DNA of 6,687 nt, from the NCBI GenBank assembly GCA_964353855.1, contig CAYGWX010000090.1, positions 1 to 6,687 of the forward strand. Direction: 5' to 3'. Position 1 is the first letter of the stretch. Every line of letters starts with the position of its first letter. Source of the stretch: CAYGWX01 sp964353855 [NCBI: uncultured bacterium] (GTDB lineage Bacteria; Edwardsbacteria; CAYGWX01). The translations under genes were made by a program, and so were the position numbers. Shown here piece by piece: positions 6,429 through 6,687 of the stretch. The notes beneath the pieces were generated by a model, which saw only the letters and a program-made list of their open reading frames with translations, searched no databases and had not been told where the DNA came from.

Positions 6429-6457
6429 TTGACTTTTCGACCTGGAATTGCTATGCT
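6429..6457 (+). promoter_or_regulatory. Strong sigma70-type promoter
   Basis: TTGACT (6429-6434, 5 of 6) and TATGCT (6452-6457, 4 of 6) are separated by 17 bases. TGC at 6449-6451 provides an extended -10. An A/T-rich stretch (about 6399-6424) sits where an UP element would be. Transcription should begin near 6464. CCTGG (6441-6445) and CCAGG (6465-6469) flank the -10 as a possible weak operator. It points rightward, away from addAB. Confidence 0.65.
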
Positions 6458-6501
6458 TTTTGACCCAGGCATATAGTGCATCACCGCATCGCCTCGTGAG
6501 T

Positions 6502-6536
6502 TGACTTGCGGGCTCCTTATGGATTGAGGAGGGTCA
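6502..6536 (+). promoter_or_regulatory. Leader hairpin that can mask a perfect Shine-Dalgarno
   Basis: CTCCT (6513-6517) pairs with AGGAG (6527-6531), which is the core of the AGGAGG ribosome-binding site at 6527-6532. A second short helix TGAC (6502-6505) / GTCA (6533-6536) stacks outside it with a 7-versus-1 internal loop. Both helices cover the region just before the GTG at 6538. Further pairing of GCCT (6491-6494) with AGGC (6543-6546) is possible. The helices were found by eye and no energies were calculated. Confidence 0.4.
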
Positions 6537-6537
6537 G

Positions 6538-6594
6538 GTGAAAGGCGTGTTCCGATGGTTTAGTTCGGTCGGGTTGAATGAAGGACTTGAATGA
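6538..6594 (+). CDS. 18-codon ORF: leader peptide or cold-shock-like remnant
   Basis: A GTG start is preceded by a perfect AGGAGG (6527-6532) with 5 bases of spacing, and lies about 75 bases after the predicted transcription start at 6464. The peptide is MKGVFRWFSSVGLNEGLE. Residues KG..RWF match the opening of cold-shock proteins (KGxVKWFN) in spacing and in K, G, W and F, but the following RNA-binding KGFGFI segment is absent in all three frames. It is therefore either the stub of a decayed csp gene or a regulatory leader peptide. The TGA ends 7 bases before the left arm of the hairpin at 6602-6642, so a ribosome at the stop would interfere with that hairpin. The strong ribosome-binding site makes translation likely if the RNA is made; the role is inference. 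Confidence 0.4.
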   Translation: MKGVFRWFSSVGLNEGLE

Positions 6595-6598
6595 AGGA
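6574..6598 (+). repeat. Tandem 12-base direct repeat TTGAATGAAGGA
   Basis: Two exact copies (6574-6585 and 6587-6598) are separated by one C, a 13-base period. The duplication crosses the 3' end of the 18-codon ORF and its TGA is formed inside the second copy. Because 13 is not a multiple of 3, the duplication shifts the frame, which could have truncated a longer ORF. Confidence 0.8.
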
Positions 6599-6601
6599 AG
6601 A

Positions 6602-6642
6602 GAAAGGAGACACCCCTGAGCAAGGGGCATAAGTCTCCTTTC
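6602..6642 (+). terminator. Two-level hairpin: terminator or attenuator candidate
   Basis: GAAAGGAGAC (6602-6611) and GTCTCCTTTC (6633-6642) form a perfect 10-bp outer stem. Inside it, CCCCT (6613-6617) and AGGGG (6623-6627) form a second stem with loop GAGCA, leaving A6612 and CATAA (6628-6632) unpaired. The trailing sequence GTGTTTGG is only mildly T-rich, so efficiency as an intrinsic terminator is doubtful. The structure is clear; the role is inferred from its place after the small ORF and before the start codons at 6654-6675. Confidence 0.55.
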
Positions 6643-6672
6643 GTGTTTGGAGGATGATGAAGCAGAGAGCCT

Positions 6673-6687
6673 ATGAATAAGCAGCTA
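6673..6687 (+). CDS. Possible start of the next gene, cut by the window edge
   Basis: ATG at 6673 opens MNKQL and stays open to the end of the window, with a weak GAGAG (6665-6669) 3 bases upstream. An overlapping frame with a better GGAGG (6649-6653) starts at ATG 6654 or 6657 but stops after 7-8 codons (TAA 6678-6680), overlapping this ATG. Only five codons are visible, so reality and identity cannot be judged. Confidence 0.2.

Overview
This window carries one clear operon: a two-gene AddAB-type helicase-nuclease (double-strand-break end resection for RecA-dependent recombination). It is followed by about 540 bp of repeat-rich, AT-richer DNA that appears to hold the start of a separate, structured transcript. 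The two genes are strongly G+C-rich with a purine-rich coding strand. The downstream spacer has REP-like 'GTCATTC...GAATC' hairpins and CCCTTAT-type heptamers. As far as I recall, this combination fits a GC-rich Gram-negative bacterium such as a Desulfobacterota/deltaproteobacterial lineage. That assignment is an impression, not something the window proves.

Layout. Bases 1-155 contain no gene I can support. They hold two promoter-like sites (a perfect TATAAT at 44-49, and an extended -10 TGTTATAGT with a TTGATT -35 box ending 16 bases before the first ATG) and a perfect 12-bp palindrome just upstream of the second site. Bases 156-3260 (+) are addA (1034 aa): a complete UvrD/RecB-type SF1 helicase with a C-terminal PD-(D/E)XK nuclease. 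After a 21-base gap, bases 3282-6146 (+) are addB (954 aa): a degenerate helicase-like scaffold with a second PD-(D/E)XK nuclease bracketed by the four cysteines of an Fe-S 'staple'. Both proteins are short for their families but carry every nuclease signature, so the complex should be catalytically competent. AddB has no Walker A motif, so AddA is probably the only motor.

Bases 6147-6387 hold a tiny ORF with a good ribosome-binding site that ends inside the first repeat, then three different small inverted repeats, then four CCCTTAT-like heptamers (a G-quadruplex motif on the minus strand). Bases 6388-6687 look like a new transcription unit. There is a good sigma70 promoter (TTGACT-17-TATGCT with extended -10). 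It is followed by a leader that can fold over a perfect Shine-Dalgarno, an 18-codon ORF whose N-terminus faintly resembles a cold-shock protein, a 12-base tandem duplication, and a perfect 10-bp stem enclosing a second hairpin. A possible gene start lies at the right edge. The order promoter, small ORF, hairpin, next start is reminiscent of an attenuator or regulated leader, and is the least explained part of the window.

I found no tRNA, rRNA, CRISPR array, transposase or recognisable defence cassette. The AddAB pair is housekeeping recombination machinery, not a new system.
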